From Amycolatopsis antarctica (lineage in GTDB: Bacteria > Actinomycetota > Actinomycetes > Mycobacteriales > Pseudonocardiaceae): a stretch of DNA of 64,000 nucleotides. Both the position numbers and the translations under genes were made by a program. Positions 10,651-19,624 of the stretch are shown here, in pieces. The stretch lies in the NCBI RefSeq assembly GCF_002262875.1, contig NZ_NKYE01000001.1:248001-312000 (forward strand), read 5' to 3'. Numbering within the stretch: the stretch's first letter is position 1; each line of letters begins with the position of its first letter. The notes under the pieces were generated by a model that did no database searches, was not told where the DNA came from, and was given only the letters and a program-made list of their open reading frames with translations.

Positions 10651-10671
10651 GCCTTTAGCGGGCTGAATGTC
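10651..10671 (+). repeat. TTTAGCGGGCT element, asymmetric type (copy 1)
   Basis: GCCTTTAGCGGGCTGAATGTC in two parts: core TTTAGCGGGCT and tail GAATGTC. It is flanked by GGCCCGGG (10639-10646) and CCCGGGCC (10673-10680). The same 21-mer occurs, reverse-complemented, at 50168-50188, and with one change inside truA. Confidence 0.8.
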
Positions 10672-10759
10672 GCCCGGGCCCGTCCCGCCAACGCAACCGG
10701 CACGGATCGCTACCCGTCACTCGTCCGCCCCGCCGTCCGGGTTCCCTGGTGTCGACCGC

Positions 10760-10780
10760 GCGTTTAGCGGGCTGAATGTC
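10760..10780 (+). repeat. TTTAGCGGGCT element, asymmetric type (copy 2)
   Basis: Second copy 109 bp downstream of copy 1 in the same orientation. Its 21 bp are the exact reverse complement of the copy at 14275-14295. Confidence 0.8.
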
Positions 10781-11320
10781 GTGCGCCGGTAGCCCCGTAG
10801 GCAGGTGCGAGGCGTCAGTGCGGCGTCGGCTCATCGTTGGAGGCGCTGCTCTCTGTTCGCCGAGACGGCACCGGGTTGCCGCGAGCGGGTTCGCGGACGG
10901 CTGCGACTCGGGCCGGCTTCGTCGCCCCGCACCGCTCCGACGAGCGAGCGCTTGCCGCGGACGTCGTGTCCACGCTCCGTCCGGACCGACCGTTCACCCG
11001 AAGGGTCGCCGAGTACGCCGCACAACCGCGACGTACAGCCTTGCCGTCGCGGCGACGAGCAAACGCCGGGACCACCTCGCCGCCTGCCCACCGTGACGCC
11101 CCGCCCGGTCAACCCACCTGCCGTGCGCCGATCGCGCATGAGCCCGTGTCGCGCCCCTAGACGTACCGGGCAAGGAGGCATTGCACGGCAGTGTTCCCGC
11201 TGGGCGGGGACGTCTTCGCGCAACCCTCCGAGGGGGCCGAAATTGATCGCTGTCGGCGGAATCAGAACCACCTGGACCGACGTCCGTCGGTAAATGCCGC
11301 ACGCCGTGTGGCTGCCCTCA
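10781..11320. other. Non-coding stretch before secY
   Basis: About 540 bp with no supported gene. Several short frames are open on both strands, but none has a ribosome-binding site, recognisable domain or codon pattern like the neighbours. No tRNA-like fold or long inverted repeat was seen. It may be a decayed gene or a long upstream region of secY. Confidence 0.5.
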
Positions 11321-11330
11321 AGGGTGCTGT

Positions 11331-11336
11331 TAGAGT
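11331..11336 (+). promoter_or_regulatory. Candidate -10 box upstream of secY
   Basis: TAGAGT in the context GCTGTTAGAGTCGG fits the actinobacterial TANNNT -10 pattern. It lies about 140 bp before the secY GTG and downstream of the rplO terminator. No convincing -35 was seen. Confidence 0.4.
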
Positions 11337-11472
11337 CGGCGACACGCTTCAGGGCCGGTGTGTCCTGGAGCGCTCCTGGCTTGCCCGCCAGTGAATATCG
11401 TGTTCCTGCCGGTTCACCCCGGCCAAGCCGATCGTCGGTGCGAGAACCGGCGACGCCGAGGAGGTCCCCCGC

Positions 11473-12780
11473 GTGCTCAGCGCCTTCCGCTCGGCTCTCG
11501 CTACGCCTGATCTGCGCAAGAAGATCTTCTTCACGTTGATGGTGGTGGCCGTCTACCGAATGGGTGCGGTCACTCCCGCTCCCGGGGTTTCCTACCCGAA
11601 CGTGCAGGCGTGCCAGGCGCAAGTCGACGACCAGGGCATCTACTCGCTGCTGAATCTGTTCAGTGGCGGGGCGCTCCTGCAGTTGTCGATCTTCTCGACC
11701 GGCATCATGCCGTACATCACTGCCAGCATCATCGTTCAGCTCCTCACCGTCGTCATCCCGCGGTTCGAGGAGCTGAAGAAGGAGGGCCAGTCCGGCCAGG
11801 CGAAGCTGACGCAGTACACCCGGTACCTCACGATCGCGCTCGCGATCCTGCAGGCCACGGGTGTCGTCGCACTCGCCGACCGCGGCCAGCTGTTCCAGGA
11901 CTGCACCGAGCCGGTGCTCCCGGACAACAGCGTCTGGACGCTGGCGATCGTCGTCATCACGATGACTGCCGGCACGGCGGTCATGATGTGGCTCGGTGAG
12001 CTCATCACCGAGCGTGGCATCGGCAACGGCATGTCGATCCTGATCTTCCTGAACATCGCGGCCCGGATCCCGGCCGAGGGTGCGAACATCCTCGAGTCGC
12101 AGGGAGGCCTGGTCTTCGCCTTCGTCTGCCTTCTCGGCCTGGCGATCATCGCCAGCGTCATCTTCGTCGAGCAGGGGCAGCGCCGGATCCCGGTGCAGTA
12201 CGCCAAGCGGATGATCGGCCGTCGCATGTACGGCGGCACGTCGACGTATCTGCCGATCAAGGTCAACCAGGCCGGTGTCATCCCGGTGATCTTCGGTTCG
12301 TCGTTGCTCTACCTGCCGCAGTTGCTCAGCCAGCTCATCGGAGACCCCAACGAGGCATCCGGCTGGAAGGTCTTCCTGCAGAACTACATCGTCAACCAGT
12401 CCAGCTGGCTGCACATCCTGCTGTACTTCGCGATGATCATCGGCTTCACGTACTTCTACATCTCGATCACGTTCAACGTGGACGAGCGTGCGGAGGAGAT
12501 GAAGAAGTTCGGTGGGTTCATCCCGGGCATCAGGCCGGGGCGCCCCACCGCGGAGTACCTCAGCTTCGTGCTCGGCCGGATTACCCTGCCCGGCTCGCTG
12601 TACCTGGGCATCGTCGCGATTCTGCCGAACTTCTTCCTGTCGATCACCGGCCAGGGCAACAACCAGAACTTCCCGTTCGGTGGCACTGCTGTGCTGATCA
12701 TGGTCGGTGTCGGTCTGGACACCGTGAAGCAGATCGAAAGCCAGCTGATGCAGCGTAACTACGAAGGGTTCCTCCGATGA
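11473..12780 (+). CDS. secY: Preprotein translocase subunit SecY
   Basis: SecY is the membrane channel of the general secretion pathway. The 435-residue product has the ten-helix pattern. Family signatures include [20 protein letters not shown] (the plug region after TM1), [20 protein letters not shown] and [23 protein letters not shown] 11473 follows an excellent AGGAGG site at 11459-11464. Its TGA overlaps the adk ATG, so secY-adk-map are coupled as in most actinobacteria. It has a long, otherwise empty upstream gap. Confidence 0.98.
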   Translation: MLSAFRSALATPDLRKKIFFTLMVVAVYRMGAVTPAPGVSYPNVQACQAQVDDQGIYSLLNLFSGGALLQLSIFSTGIMPYITASIIVQLLTVVIPRFEELKKEGQSGQAKLTQYTRYLTIALAILQATGVVALADRGQLFQDCTEPVLPDNSVWTLAIVVITMTAGTAVMMWLGELITERGIGNGMSILIFLNIAARIPAEGANILESQGGLVFAFVCLLGLAIIASVIFVEQGQRRIPVQYAKRMIGRRMYGGTSTYLPIKVNQAGVIPVIFGSSLLYLPQLLSQLIGDPNEASGWKVFLQNYIVNQSSWLHILLYFAMIIGFTYFYISITFNVDERAEEMKKFGGFIPGIRPGRPTAEYLSFVLGRITLPGSLYLGIVAILPNFFLSITGQGNNQNFPFGGTAVLIMVGVGLDTVKQIESQLMQRNYEGFLR

Positions 12781-13331
12781 CGCGTCTGGTTCTCGTCGGC
12801 CCTCCTGGTGCCGGCAAGGGCACCCAGGCGGTCGCGCTGTCCGAGCGCCTCAGCATCCCGCACATCTCCACCGGCGATCTGTTCCGTGCCCATGTTGGGG
12901 AGCAGACGCCGCTCGGGCAGGAGGCCAAGCGTTACATCGACTCCGGTGAACTGGTGCCGGACTCGGTGACCAATGAGATGGTCCGTGAGCGTCTGGCCGA
13001 GCCGGACGCCAAGGCGGGCTTCCTGCTGGATGGCTTCCCGCGCAACACCAAGCAGGCCGACGTGCTCGGTCAGATGCTGGTCAACGCGGGAACGAAGCTG
13101 GATGCGGTCATTCAGTTGGAGGTCGCCGAGGACGTCGTCGTCGGACGGCTGCTCTCCCGTGGGCGCTCCGACGACAAGGAAGACGTCATCCGCCGCCGCC
13201 AGCAGGTCTACCGCTCGGAGACGGCGCCGCTGCTCGAGTACTACGGCGGCATCCTGATCGCCGTTGACGGTGTCGGCGAGGTCGGCGAGGTGTCCACCCG
13301 CGTGCTGGACGCCCTCCGCGACCGCTCGTGA
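12777..13331 (+). CDS. adk: Adenylate kinase
   Basis: Adenylate kinase interconverts ATP plus AMP with two ADP in the cytoplasm. The P-loop [11 protein letters not shown] lies at residues 7-17, followed by HISTGDLFR and LDGFPRN, which bind AMP. At 184 residues it is the short form: the LID is reduced to [17 protein letters not shown] without the zinc-binding insertion. This is usual in mycobacteria and relatives. It overlaps secY (ATGA) and map (GTGA). Confidence 0.98.
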   Translation: MTRLVLVGPPGAGKGTQAVALSERLSIPHISTGDLFRAHVGEQTPLGQEAKRYIDSGELVPDSVTNEMVRERLAEPDAKAGFLLDGFPRNTKQADVLGQMLVNAGTKLDAVIQLEVAEDVVVGRLLSRGRSDDKEDVIRRRQQVYRSETAPLLEYYGGILIAVDGVGEVGEVSTRVLDALRDRS

Positions 13332-14152
13332 ATCTGAGCGGTCTGAAAGGGCTCCGGTTCTTGAAGCGTGGGCGAATGATCGAGATCAAGACCTGTGGCG
13401 AGATCGAGGCCATGCGCGCCGCCGGCCTTGTCGTCCGGCGCACGCTGGACGCCGTGACCGAAGCGGCGAAGGTCGGTGCGACCACCGCGGATCTCGACGA
13501 GCTCGCCGAGCAGACGATCCGGAGTGCTGACGCCGTGCCGTCGTTCAAGGGCTACCACGGTTTCCCGGGATCGATCTGCGCTTCGGTCAACGAGGAGATC
13601 GTGCACGGGATCCCGTCCTCGGCTCGGGTGCTCGACGATGGAGATCTGATCTCGGTCGATTGCGGTGCGATCCTCGATGGCTGGCACGGGGACGCCGCCG
13701 TGACCATCCTGGTTGGCGAGGTCTCGGCCGCCGATGTGGCACTGTCCGCCGCCACCGAGGCGGCCATGTGGGCGGGGATTCGCGCTGTGGCCGCGGGCGG
13801 AAGGCTCACCGACATCTCGCACGCTATCGAGACCGAGGCGCTGCGAGCCGCCGCTGCGGACGGCGTGGATTACGGGATGATCGCCGAGTACGGCGGCCAT
13901 GGCATCGGCACCCAGATGCACATGGATCCGTTCTTGCCGAATCTCGGTAAGCCCGGCAAGGGACCTCGGCTGAAGGTCGGCATGGCGCTCGCGATCGAGC
14001 CGATGCTCACCGGCGGAACAGGGGAGACGGTCGAACTCGAGGACGGCTGGACGGTCGTGACCGCCGACGGCTCCCGTGCCGCGCACTGGGAACACACCGT
14101 CGCGATCACCGACGACGGCCCGTGGGTTCTGACCGCCCCCGAACACGACTGA
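13328..14152 (+). CDS. map: Methionine aminopeptidase, type I
   Basis: The enzyme removes the initiator methionine from nascent proteins. Metal ligands are visible: Asp in [17 protein letters not shown] (two Asp), His in GHGIGTQMH, Glu in AIEPML and Glu in [11 protein letters not shown] 13328 overlaps the adk stop (GTGA) and adds 16 basic residues (ending FLKRGR) to a 258-residue core that could also start at ATG 13376; coupling favours the upstream start but this is not decisive. Two TTTAGC-type elements follow its 3' end. Confidence 0.97.
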   Translation: MNLSGLKGLRFLKRGRMIEIKTCGEIEAMRAAGLVVRRTLDAVTEAAKVGATTADLDELAEQTIRSADAVPSFKGYHGFPGSICASVNEEIVHGIPSSARVLDDGDLISVDCGAILDGWHGDAAVTILVGEVSAADVALSAATEAAMWAGIRAVAAGGRLTDISHAIETEALRAAAADGVDYGMIAEYGGHGIGTQMHMDPFLPNLGKPGKGPRLKVGMALAIEPMLTGGTGETVELEDGWTVVTADGSRAAHWEHTVAITDDGPWVLTAPEHD

Positions 14153-14191
14153 TACTGACGCCGTACCGCCTGGCCTGGGTGACCGCCTAGC

Positions 14192-14211
14192 GCGTTCAGC
14201 GGGCTAAACGC
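14192..14211 (+). repeat. TTTAGC-type element, palindromic (copy 3)
   Basis: GCGTTCAGC-GG-GCTAAACGC: 9-bp arms with one mismatch around a GG centre, 40 bp after map. Confidence 0.75.
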
Positions 14212-14274
14212 GCTCGGTGCGGCCGTCGGGACCCGCGATACCGGACACATCGGACCCCCCGAGGCGACGGCGAC

Positions 14275-14297
14275 GACATTCAGCCCGCTAAACGCAC
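14275..14297 (-). repeat. TTTAGC-type element, asymmetric (copy 4)
   Basis: GACATTCAGCCCGCTAAACGC is the exact reverse complement of the copy at 10760-10780. It lies 85 bp from copy 3 in the opposite orientation, between map and infA. Confidence 0.75.
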
Positions 14298-14391
14298 TCT
14301 GCCGGTGGCGTACGCTGGACGTCGACGGGGCCGAGGCGTGGCGTGTACTACCACGTGCGGCCCCGGTTCGCGCGGTGCGAAACGGCCTGCG

Positions 14392-14397
14392 TACACT
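14392..14397 (+). promoter_or_regulatory. Candidate -10 box upstream of infA
   Basis: TACACT, matching TANNNT, lies about 134 bp upstream of the infA ATG and beyond both repeat elements that end the map unit. The -35 region is not recognisable. This stretch (14298-14530) has no other supported gene. Confidence 0.4.
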
Positions 14398-14530
14398 GTC
14401 AAGTCGGCGTACTCATGACGTCGATCCCAGCGCGCTTGCGAAGTTTCTGGAGCATCGGATCGGCGTACGTGTGCGTCGAGTATCGCCAGGCAAGCACTCA
14501 ACGCTCAACCAATCACGAATTGCGGAGTAC

Positions 14531-14752
14531 ATGGGCAAGAAAGACGGGGCCATCGAGGTCGAAGGCCGCGTAATCGAGCCGCTCCCCAACGCGATGTTCC
14601 GAGTCGAGTTGGAGAACGGCCACAAGGTCCTTGCACACATCAGCGGCAAGATGCGGCAGCACTACATCCGCATTCTGCCGGAGGACAGGGTCGTCGTAGA
14701 GCTGTCGCCCTATGACTTGTCCCGTGGTCGCATCGTCTACCGCTACAAGTGA
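14531..14752 (+). CDS. infA: Translation initiation factor IF-1
   Basis: IF-1 is a 73-residue OB-fold protein that occupies the ribosomal A site during initiation. It reads [20 protein letters not shown], then [20 protein letters not shown] and ends [10 protein letters not shown], diagnostic throughout. The frame is open about 150 bp upstream, but the family start is ATG 14531. It begins the infA-rpmJ-rpsM-rpsK-rpsD-rpoA-rplQ block. Confidence 0.98.
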   Translation: MGKKDGAIEVEGRVIEPLPNAMFRVELENGHKVLAHISGKMRQHYIRILPEDRVVVELSPYDLSRGRIVYRYK

Positions 14753-14789
14753 TCACGGCGAGCAGAGGCCAAGCAGGAGAGCAGGAGAC

Positions 14790-14903
14790 GTGAAGGTTCA
14801 GCCGAGCGTCAAGAAGATCTGCGACAAGTGTCAAATCGTCCGGCGTCACGGCCGGATCATGGTGATCTGCGACAACCTGCGGCACAAGCAGCGGCAGGGC
14901 TGA
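14790..14903 (+). CDS. rpmJ: Ribosomal protein L36, zinc-binding form
   Basis: L36 is a 37-residue 50S protein. It reads [20 protein letters not shown] and keeps the zinc ligands Cys11, Cys14, Cys27 and His32 (C+ form). The start is GTG 14790 behind an AGGAGA site. It is separated from rpsM by 206 bp, an unusually long spacer in which I see no gene. Confidence 0.95.
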   Translation: MKVQPSVKKICDKCQIVRRHGRIMVICDNLRHKQRQG

Positions 14904-15109
14904 TCACCGCTCTCGTCACAGAGCGGATTGACGGTTAAGACGAAGCCTCCCCGCACCTCCCGGGTCGCGCGAGCGACCCGGTACACCCCCGGACTTCAGG
15001 CCGGGGCCGGGACACCGGTCGTGAAAGCGGCCGGGACGACATGCGAGTCGGTCCCGGAATGGTCGGGGAGCAGACCTGAAGCGAAGTCCAGACAAGGAGC
15101 ACACCAGCA

Positions 15110-15490
15110 ATGGCACGACTCGCTGGCGTGGATCTCCCCCGCGAGAAGCGGTTGGAGATCGCGCTGACTTACATCTTCGGTATCGGCCGGACCCGGTCCG
15201 TGCAGATGCTCGCCGCCACGTCCGTCGACGGCAATCGCCGCGTCAAGGACGTCAACGACGAGGACATCGCGAAGCTGAAGGATTACCTCGAAGAGCACTA
15301 CAAGGTCGAGGGTGACCTCCGCCGCGAGGTGAACGCCGACATCCGGCGCAAGATCGAGATCGGCTGCTACGAGGGCCTTCGTTGGCGTCGTGGGCTTCCC
15401 GTCCGCGGGCAGCGCACGAAGACCAACGCTCGCACCCGTAAGGGCCCGAAGAAGACGGTCGCCGGAAAGAAGAAGGCCGGCAAGAAGTGA
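15110..15490 (+). CDS. rpsM: Ribosomal protein S13
   Basis: S13 binds 16S rRNA in the 30S head and contacts P-site tRNA. The 126-residue product begins [20 protein letters not shown], contains [20 protein letters not shown], and ends in a Lys-rich tail. ATG 15110 follows an AAGGAG site. The gap to rpsK (204 bp) is longer than usual. Confidence 0.98.
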   Translation: MARLAGVDLPREKRLEIALTYIFGIGRTRSVQMLAATSVDGNRRVKDVNDEDIAKLKDYLEEHYKVEGDLRREVNADIRRKIEIGCYEGLRWRRGLPVRGQRTKTNARTRKGPKKTVAGKKKAGKK

Positions 15491-15694
15491 GCATCCAGGG
15501 CAGGAAGGTCGTGCACATCGCAGGCGCGCAGCGCCGCGGTACGGCTTCGTGTGTTTCGCCCAAGGCGCTCTATGCCCGCCCGATGGCGCTGCGCCAGCTC
15601 TACACCGACGCCGGTTCCGTGATCCGGCGCGGGCAGCGGGAAGCAGCAGTCGCTCACCAAGAGAACTCGCGCTAACGAGGAGAATCACCCAGAA

Positions 15695-16096
15695 ATGCCA
15701 CCGAAGACTCGCGCGGGGGCCAAGAAGGTCCGCCGCAAGGAAAAGAAGAACGTCGCTCACGGGCATGCCCACATCAAGAGCACGTTCAACAACACGATCG
15801 TTTCGATCACCGACCCGACCGGTGCGGTGATCTCGTGGGCGTCGTCCGGCCACGTGGGCTTCAAGGGCTCCCGTAAGTCGACGCCGTTCGCGGCGCAGAT
15901 GGCCGCCGAGAACGCTGCCCGCAAGGCCGCCGAACACGGCATGAAGAAGGTCGACGTGTTCGTCAAGGGACCGGGTTCCGGTCGCGAGACCGCGATCCGC
16001 TCGCTGCAGGCGGCCGGCCTCGAGGTCGGCACCATTCAGGACGTGACCCCGCAGCCGCACAACGGCTGCCGCCCGCCCAAGCGGCGCCGGGTCTGA
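15695..16096 (+). CDS. rpsK: Ribosomal protein S11
   Basis: S11 forms part of the 30S platform near the E site. The 133-residue product has [40 protein letters not shown] and the C-terminal [13 protein letters not shown], all typical. A GAGGAG site precedes ATG 15695. rpsD follows after 23 bp. Confidence 0.98.
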   Translation: MPPKTRAGAKKVRRKEKKNVAHGHAHIKSTFNNTIVSITDPTGAVISWASSGHVGFKGSRKSTPFAAQMAAENAARKAAEHGMKKVDVFVKGPGSGRETAIRSLQAAGLEVGTIQDVTPQPHNGCRPPKRRRV

Positions 16097-16119
16097 GGAA
16101 CGGGGAGGAGTAAGAAGAA

Positions 16120-16725
16120 ATGGCTCGTTACACCGGACCCGCGACTCGTATCTCGCGTCGCCTCAAGGTCGACCTCATCGGCGGCGACCAGGCTTTCGAG
16201 CGTCGCCCCTATCCGCCCGGCCAGCACGGCCGTGGGCGGATCAAGGAGTCCGAGTACCTTCTGCAGCTCCAGGAGAAGCAGAAGGCTCGTTACAGCTACG
16301 GAATCCTCGAGCGCCAGTTCGTCCGCTACTACAAGGAAGCCGCACGTCGCACCGGCAAGACCGGTGACAACCTGCTGCAGATCCTTGAGTCGCGTCTGGA
16401 CAACGTGATCTACCGCGCCGGCATCGCCCGGACTCGCCGGCAGGCGCGTCAGCTCGTCAGCCACGGCCATTTCATGGTCAATGGCAAGAAGGTCAACGTG
16501 CCGAGCTTCCAGGTCTCGAAGTTCGACATCATCGACGTCAAGCCGAAGTCCGCCGGCACGCTGCCCATCGTGGCTGCCAAGGAAGCACTCGGCGAGCGTC
16601 CGGTCCCGGCGTGGCTGCAGGTCGTGCCCTCGACACTCCGTGTTCTCGTGCACCAGTTGCCCGAGCGCGCACAGATCGAGATTCCGGTCCAGGAACAGCT
16701 CATCGTCGAGCTCTACTCGAAGTGA
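16120..16725 (+). CDS. rpsD: Ribosomal protein S4
   Basis: S4 is a primary 16S rRNA-binding assembly protein. The 201-residue product has MARYTGPATRISRRLKVDLI, YPPGQHGRGRIKESEYLLQL and the S4 RNA-binding domain ARTRRQARQLVSHGHFMVNG. The N-terminus has no cysteines, so it is the zinc-free form, in contrast to the zinc forms of S14 and L36 in this window. Two tandem hairpins separate it from rpoA. Confidence 0.98.
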   Translation: MARYTGPATRISRRLKVDLIGGDQAFERRPYPPGQHGRGRIKESEYLLQLQEKQKARYSYGILERQFVRYYKEAARRTGKTGDNLLQILESRLDNVIYRAGIARTRRQARQLVSHGHFMVNGKKVNVPSFQVSKFDIIDVKPKSAGTLPIVAAKEALGERPVPAWLQVVPSTLRVLVHQLPERAQIEIPVQEQLIVELYSK

Positions 16726-16731
16726 TCACAC

Positions 16732-16788
16732 CCGGGCCTTCCTGGCCCGGATGCGATCGGGCGGCGGCGCCCCGAGTGCGCCGCCGCC
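16732..16788 (+). terminator. Tandem hairpins between rpsD and rpoA
   Basis: The first hairpin has 7-bp arms CCGGGCC/GGCCCGG (16732-16738 and 16744-16750). The second has 11-bp arms (16760-16770 and 16778-16788, GGCGGCGGCGC) around a 7-nt loop. There is no T-run. They may attenuate transcription between ribosomal genes and rpoA, or act as a processing site. Confidence 0.55.
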
Positions 16789-16843
16789 TCGCCATCCCTT
16801 TCGGCGTCAAATGGCGGATGCCGGCAGGAAACGGAGATAGAAA

Positions 16844-17917
16844 GTGCTGATTTCCCAGCGACCGGCCCTCGGCGAGGAGACGGTCAACGAGACGCGTTCC
16901 CGGTTCACCATCGAACCGCTGGAGCCCGGTTTCGGTTACACGCTCGGCAACTCGTTGCGGCGCACGCTGCTGTCGTCCATCCCGGGCGCGGCGGTCACCA
17001 GCATCCGCATCGACGGTGTCCTGCACGAGTTCACCACCGTCCCCGGGGTGAAGGAGGATGTCACCGACATCATTCTGAACCTGAAGGAGCTGGTCGTGTC
17101 CTCCGAGGAGGACGAGCCGGTCACCATGTACCTGCGCAAGCAGGGCCCTGGTGAGGTCACGGCGGCGGACATCGTCCCGCCCGCCGGTGTCACCGTGCAC
17201 AACCCGGACCTTCACATCGCCTCGCTGAACGGCAAGGGCAAGCTGGAGATCGAGCTGGTCGTCGAGCGCGGCCGCGGTTACGTGCCCGCCCTGCAGAACA
17301 AGCAGGCCGGTGCCGAGATCGGCCGGATTCCCGTCGACTCGATCTACTCGCCGGTGCTGAAGGTGACCTACAAGGTCGAGGCCACCCGTGTCGAGCAGCG
17401 CACCGACTTCGACAAGCTGATTCTGGATGTGGAGACGAAGCCGTCGATCACGCCGCGGGACGCCGTCGCGTCGGCCGGAAAGACGCTGACGGAGCTGTTC
17501 GGTCTGGCTCGCGAGCTGAACATCGACGCCGAGGGCATCGAGATCGGCCCGTCGCCGCAGGAGGCGGACACCATCGCCGCCTACGCGATGCCGATCGAGG
17601 ACCTGGACCTCACCGTCCGGTCGTACAACTGCCTCAAGCGCGAAGGAATCCACACGGTTGGCGAACTGGTCTCGCGCAGCGAGGCCGACCTGCTCGACAT
17701 CCGCAACTTTGGCGCGAAGTCGATCGACGAGGTCAAGCTCAAGCTCGTCGGCCTCGGTCTCGCGCTGAAGGACAGCCCTCCCGGGTTCGACCCGACCGCC
17801 GCCGCGGCCAGCTACGACGGCGAGGGTTGGTCCGAGGGTGTCGACGGGATCGCCGACAGCATTTCGGACAACGGCCACGACGATGGCCAGGATTACGCAG
17901 AGACGGAGCAGCTGTAA
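16844..17917 (+). CDS. rpoA: RNA polymerase alpha subunit
   Basis: Alpha nucleates assembly of RNA polymerase and contacts activators and UP elements. The 357-residue product has the N-terminal dimerisation domain ([20 protein letters not shown], about residues 26-45), KRTL-type [18 protein letters not shown], and the C-terminal DNA-binding domain with [20 protein letters not shown]. An acidic tail of about 40 residues ends the protein. GTG 16844 gives [14 protein letters not shown], the usual actinobacterial start. Confidence 0.98.
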   Translation: MLISQRPALGEETVNETRSRFTIEPLEPGFGYTLGNSLRRTLLSSIPGAAVTSIRIDGVLHEFTTVPGVKEDVTDIILNLKELVVSSEEDEPVTMYLRKQGPGEVTAADIVPPAGVTVHNPDLHIASLNGKGKLEIELVVERGRGYVPALQNKQAGAEIGRIPVDSIYSPVLKVTYKVEATRVEQRTDFDKLILDVETKPSITPRDAVASAGKTLTELFGLARELNIDAEGIEIGPSPQEADTIAAYAMPIEDLDLTVRSYNCLKREGIHTVGELVSRSEADLLDIRNFGAKSIDEVKLKLVGLGLALKDSPPGFDPTAAAASYDGEGWSEGVDGIADSISDNGHDDGQDYAETEQL

Positions 17918-17930
17918 GGCCAGCGCTGGT

Positions 17931-17958
17931 GGTCCACAGTGGACATCCACTGTGGACC
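17931..17958. repeat. Perfect 28-bp inverted repeat between rpoA and rplQ
   Basis: Arms GGTCCACAGTGGA (17931-17943) and its complement (17946-17958) are separated by CA. Each arm contains the palindrome TCCAC(A/T)GTGGA that recurs elsewhere in the window. It could be a short hairpin in the mRNA or a protein-binding site. Confidence 0.6.
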
Positions 17959-17997
17959 GCTTGGTCTCACGGCTTGTGAGCTGAACTAGGAGAATCG

Positions 17998-18699
17998 ATG
18001 CCCACCCCCACGAAGGGCGCCCGTCTCGGCGGGTCGCCGTCGCACGAGCGGTCGATGCTGGCGAACCTCGCCACGTCGCTGTTCGAGCACGGTCGCATCA
18101 CCACGACCGAGGCCAAGGCCCGTCGGATGCGCCCGCTCGCCGAGAAGCTGATCACCAAGGCGAAGCGCGGTGACCTGCACAACCGGCGTGAGATCCAGAA
18201 GGTCATCCGCGACAAGGCCGTCGTGCACAAGCTGGTCGAAGAGATCGGACCGTTCTTCTCCGACCGCAACGGTGGCTACCTGCGCATCACCAAGGCGATG
18301 CCCCGCAAGGGCGACAACGCTCCGATGGCGGTCATCGAACTGGTTTCCGAGAAGACCGCCACCGCCGAGGCCGAGGCCGCGCGCAAGACCAAGTTCGCCA
18401 AGGACGCCCCGAAGGCCGAGGCACCCAAGGCTGAGGAGGCCCCGGCCGACACGGCTGACGCCACCGAGGCCGATGCCGGCATCTCGTTCGGCGAGGGCAG
18501 CCACGCGGCGCTGGAAGACGGTTCGCAGCCGGATGGTTTCCCGATCAAGGGTAACGCCAGCTCGAAGCTGTACCACGTGCCGGGGAGCTCGCACTACGAC
18601 CGCACGGTCGCCGAGGTCTGGTTCGCCAGCGCCGAAGCCGCGGAGGCCGCGGGCTTCCAGTTGCCGCCGTCGCAGCGTGAGTCCGAGGACGAGTCCTGA
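17998..18699 (+). CDS. rplQ: Ribosomal protein L17 fused to a C-terminal 'sunset'-like domain
   Basis: Residues 1-120 are L17 ([60 protein letters not shown]). A linker rich in Ala, Glu and Pro (about 125-160) leads to a second conserved module, residues about 180-220. That module reads [20 protein letters not shown] then [18 protein letters not shown]. It resembles the small actinobacterial domain NCBI calls the sunset domain (recalled, not searched). At 233 residues it is about twice the enterobacterial L17. A hairpin lies just after its stop. Confidence 0.95.
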   Translation: MPTPTKGARLGGSPSHERSMLANLATSLFEHGRITTTEAKARRMRPLAEKLITKAKRGDLHNRREIQKVIRDKAVVHKLVEEIGPFFSDRNGGYLRITKAMPRKGDNAPMAVIELVSEKTATAEAEAARKTKFAKDAPKAEAPKAEEAPADTADATEADAGISFGEGSHAALEDGSQPDGFPIKGNASSKLYHVPGSSHYDRTVAEVWFASAEAAEAAGFQLPPSQRESEDES

Positions 18700-19610
18700 C
18701 GGCTGTCGATTCACCGAACGAGCCCGCCACTCCCTACGGGGAGGGCGGGCTCGTTCGTCTGCGTCTGGACGTAAGTTACGACGGCACGGACTTCTCCGGG
18801 TGGGCGCGGCAACCAGGCCGCCGTACCGTTCAAGGCACCCTCGAAGAGGCGCTCGCGAAGCAGCCCCCCGGCGCCGCCGTGCCGCGCTCGGTAGTCGTCG
18901 CCGGACGTACCGATGCGGGGGTGCACGCCTCGGGACAGGTGCTGCACGTCGACGTGGCGCCTTTAGCGGGCGGAATGTCGTCGGGACGGCTCCCAGTCGA
19001 TGGGCAAGGCATTCCGGACCTGGAACGGATGCGGCACCGTTGGAACCGGTACTTGCCGGGGGACGTTCGGGTCCTGGACGCGAGCGTGGCTCCGGATGGG
19101 TTCGACGCGCGCTTTTCCGCGATCCGCAGGCGCTATCGCTACCAGGTCGCCGATGCCCCGTGGGGAGTGGATCCACTTCGACGGCACGACACGTTGGCGT
19201 GGCGGCGAGCGCTGTCCGTCGACGCCATGAACGCGGCATCAACGATGCTGCTGGGATTGCGCGACTTCGCTGCGTTCTGCAAACAACGTGAGGGCGCGAC
19301 GACAATCCGGGAGCTGCAGGTTTTCCACTGGAGCCGAGTCGGGCGGCATGACGTCCACGTATCGGTGTCAGCAGACGCCTTCTGTCACTCGATGGTGCGC
19401 AGTCTTGTCGGTGCGATGTTGCTGGTGGGCGACGGTCGTCGCCATGTCGACTGGCCGGCAAAACTACTTCACGACGGTGTGCGTGACAGCGCGGTGGCGC
19501 CGGCTCATGGTCTGACCCTGGCCGGCGTCGACTACCCTCCGCCCGAGGAGTTGGCGGCCCGCGCAGACCAGACCAGAAATGTCCGCGAACTCCACGAACC
19601 ACGCAGTTAG
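18696..19610 (+). CDS. truA: tRNA pseudouridine synthase A, probable CTG start
   Basis: TruA makes pseudouridine at tRNA positions 38-40. The frame covers [20 protein letters not shown] and the catalytic Asp in [12 protein letters not shown]. No ATG, GTG or TTG exists in frame between the upstream stop (18678) and GTG 18879, which is too late because it would lose the SYDGT and W motifs. CTG 18696 overlaps the rplQ TGA (CTGA) and has GAGGA six bases upstream, giving 304 residues. A repeat element encodes about residues 88-95, in a loop longer than usual. Its TAG stop comes from another repeat copy. Confidence 0.85.
   Translation: MTAVDSPNEPATPYGEGGLVRLRLDVSYDGTDFSGWARQPGRRTVQGTLEEALAKQPPGAAVPRSVVVAGRTDAGVHASGQVLHVDVAPLAGGMSSGRLPVDGQGIPDLERMRHRWNRYLPGDVRVLDASVAPDGFDARFSAIRRRYRYQVADAPWGVDPLRRHDTLAWRRALSVDAMNAASTMLLGLRDFAAFCKQREGATTIRELQVFHWSRVGRHDVHVSVSADAFCHSMVRSLVGAMLLVGDGRRHVDWPAKLLHDGVRDSAVAPAHGLTLAGVDYPPPEELAARADQTRNVRELHEPRS
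18715..18757 (+). terminator. Strong hairpin after rplQ, inside the truA 5' coding region
   Basis: Arms 18715-18728 (CGAACGAGCCCGCC) and 18744-18757 are perfect 14-bp complements around a 15-nt loop. It sits 15 bp after the rplQ stop, where a terminator is expected. Yet the truA frame runs through it if CTG 18696 is the start. It may work as an attenuator between the ribosomal operon and truA. Confidence 0.7.
18959..18979 (+). repeat. TTTAGC-type element inside truA (copy 5)
   Basis: It differs by one base from the 21-mer at 10651-10671 and is read through in frame by truA as PLAGGMS. This is the only copy seen well inside a coding region. Confidence 0.75.
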
Positions 19611-19624
19611 CGGGCTAAATGCGC
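19603..19624. repeat. TTTAGC-type element shared by two stop codons (copy 6)
   Basis: GCAGTTAGCGGGCTAAATGCGC in two halves. TAG at 19608-19610 stops truA. CTA at 19615-19617 is TAG on the minus strand and stops the convergent gene. The element therefore ends both genes within 10 bp. Confidence 0.8.

Noticed and set aside
10651-10780. CRISPR-like reading of the paired TTTAGC elements
   Set aside because: Spacing is irregular, there are at most two copies per site, orientation varies, and no cas gene is present.
14375-14530. Extended N-terminus of infA
   Set aside because: IF-1 is highly conserved in length; the added 52 residues are not homologous and overlap the candidate promoter.
15487-15675. 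62-codon frame between rpsM and rpsK (starting GTGAGC at the rpsM stop)
   Set aside because: It has a GTGA overlap, but no similarity to a known small protein and no domain. The gap is more simply a spacer.
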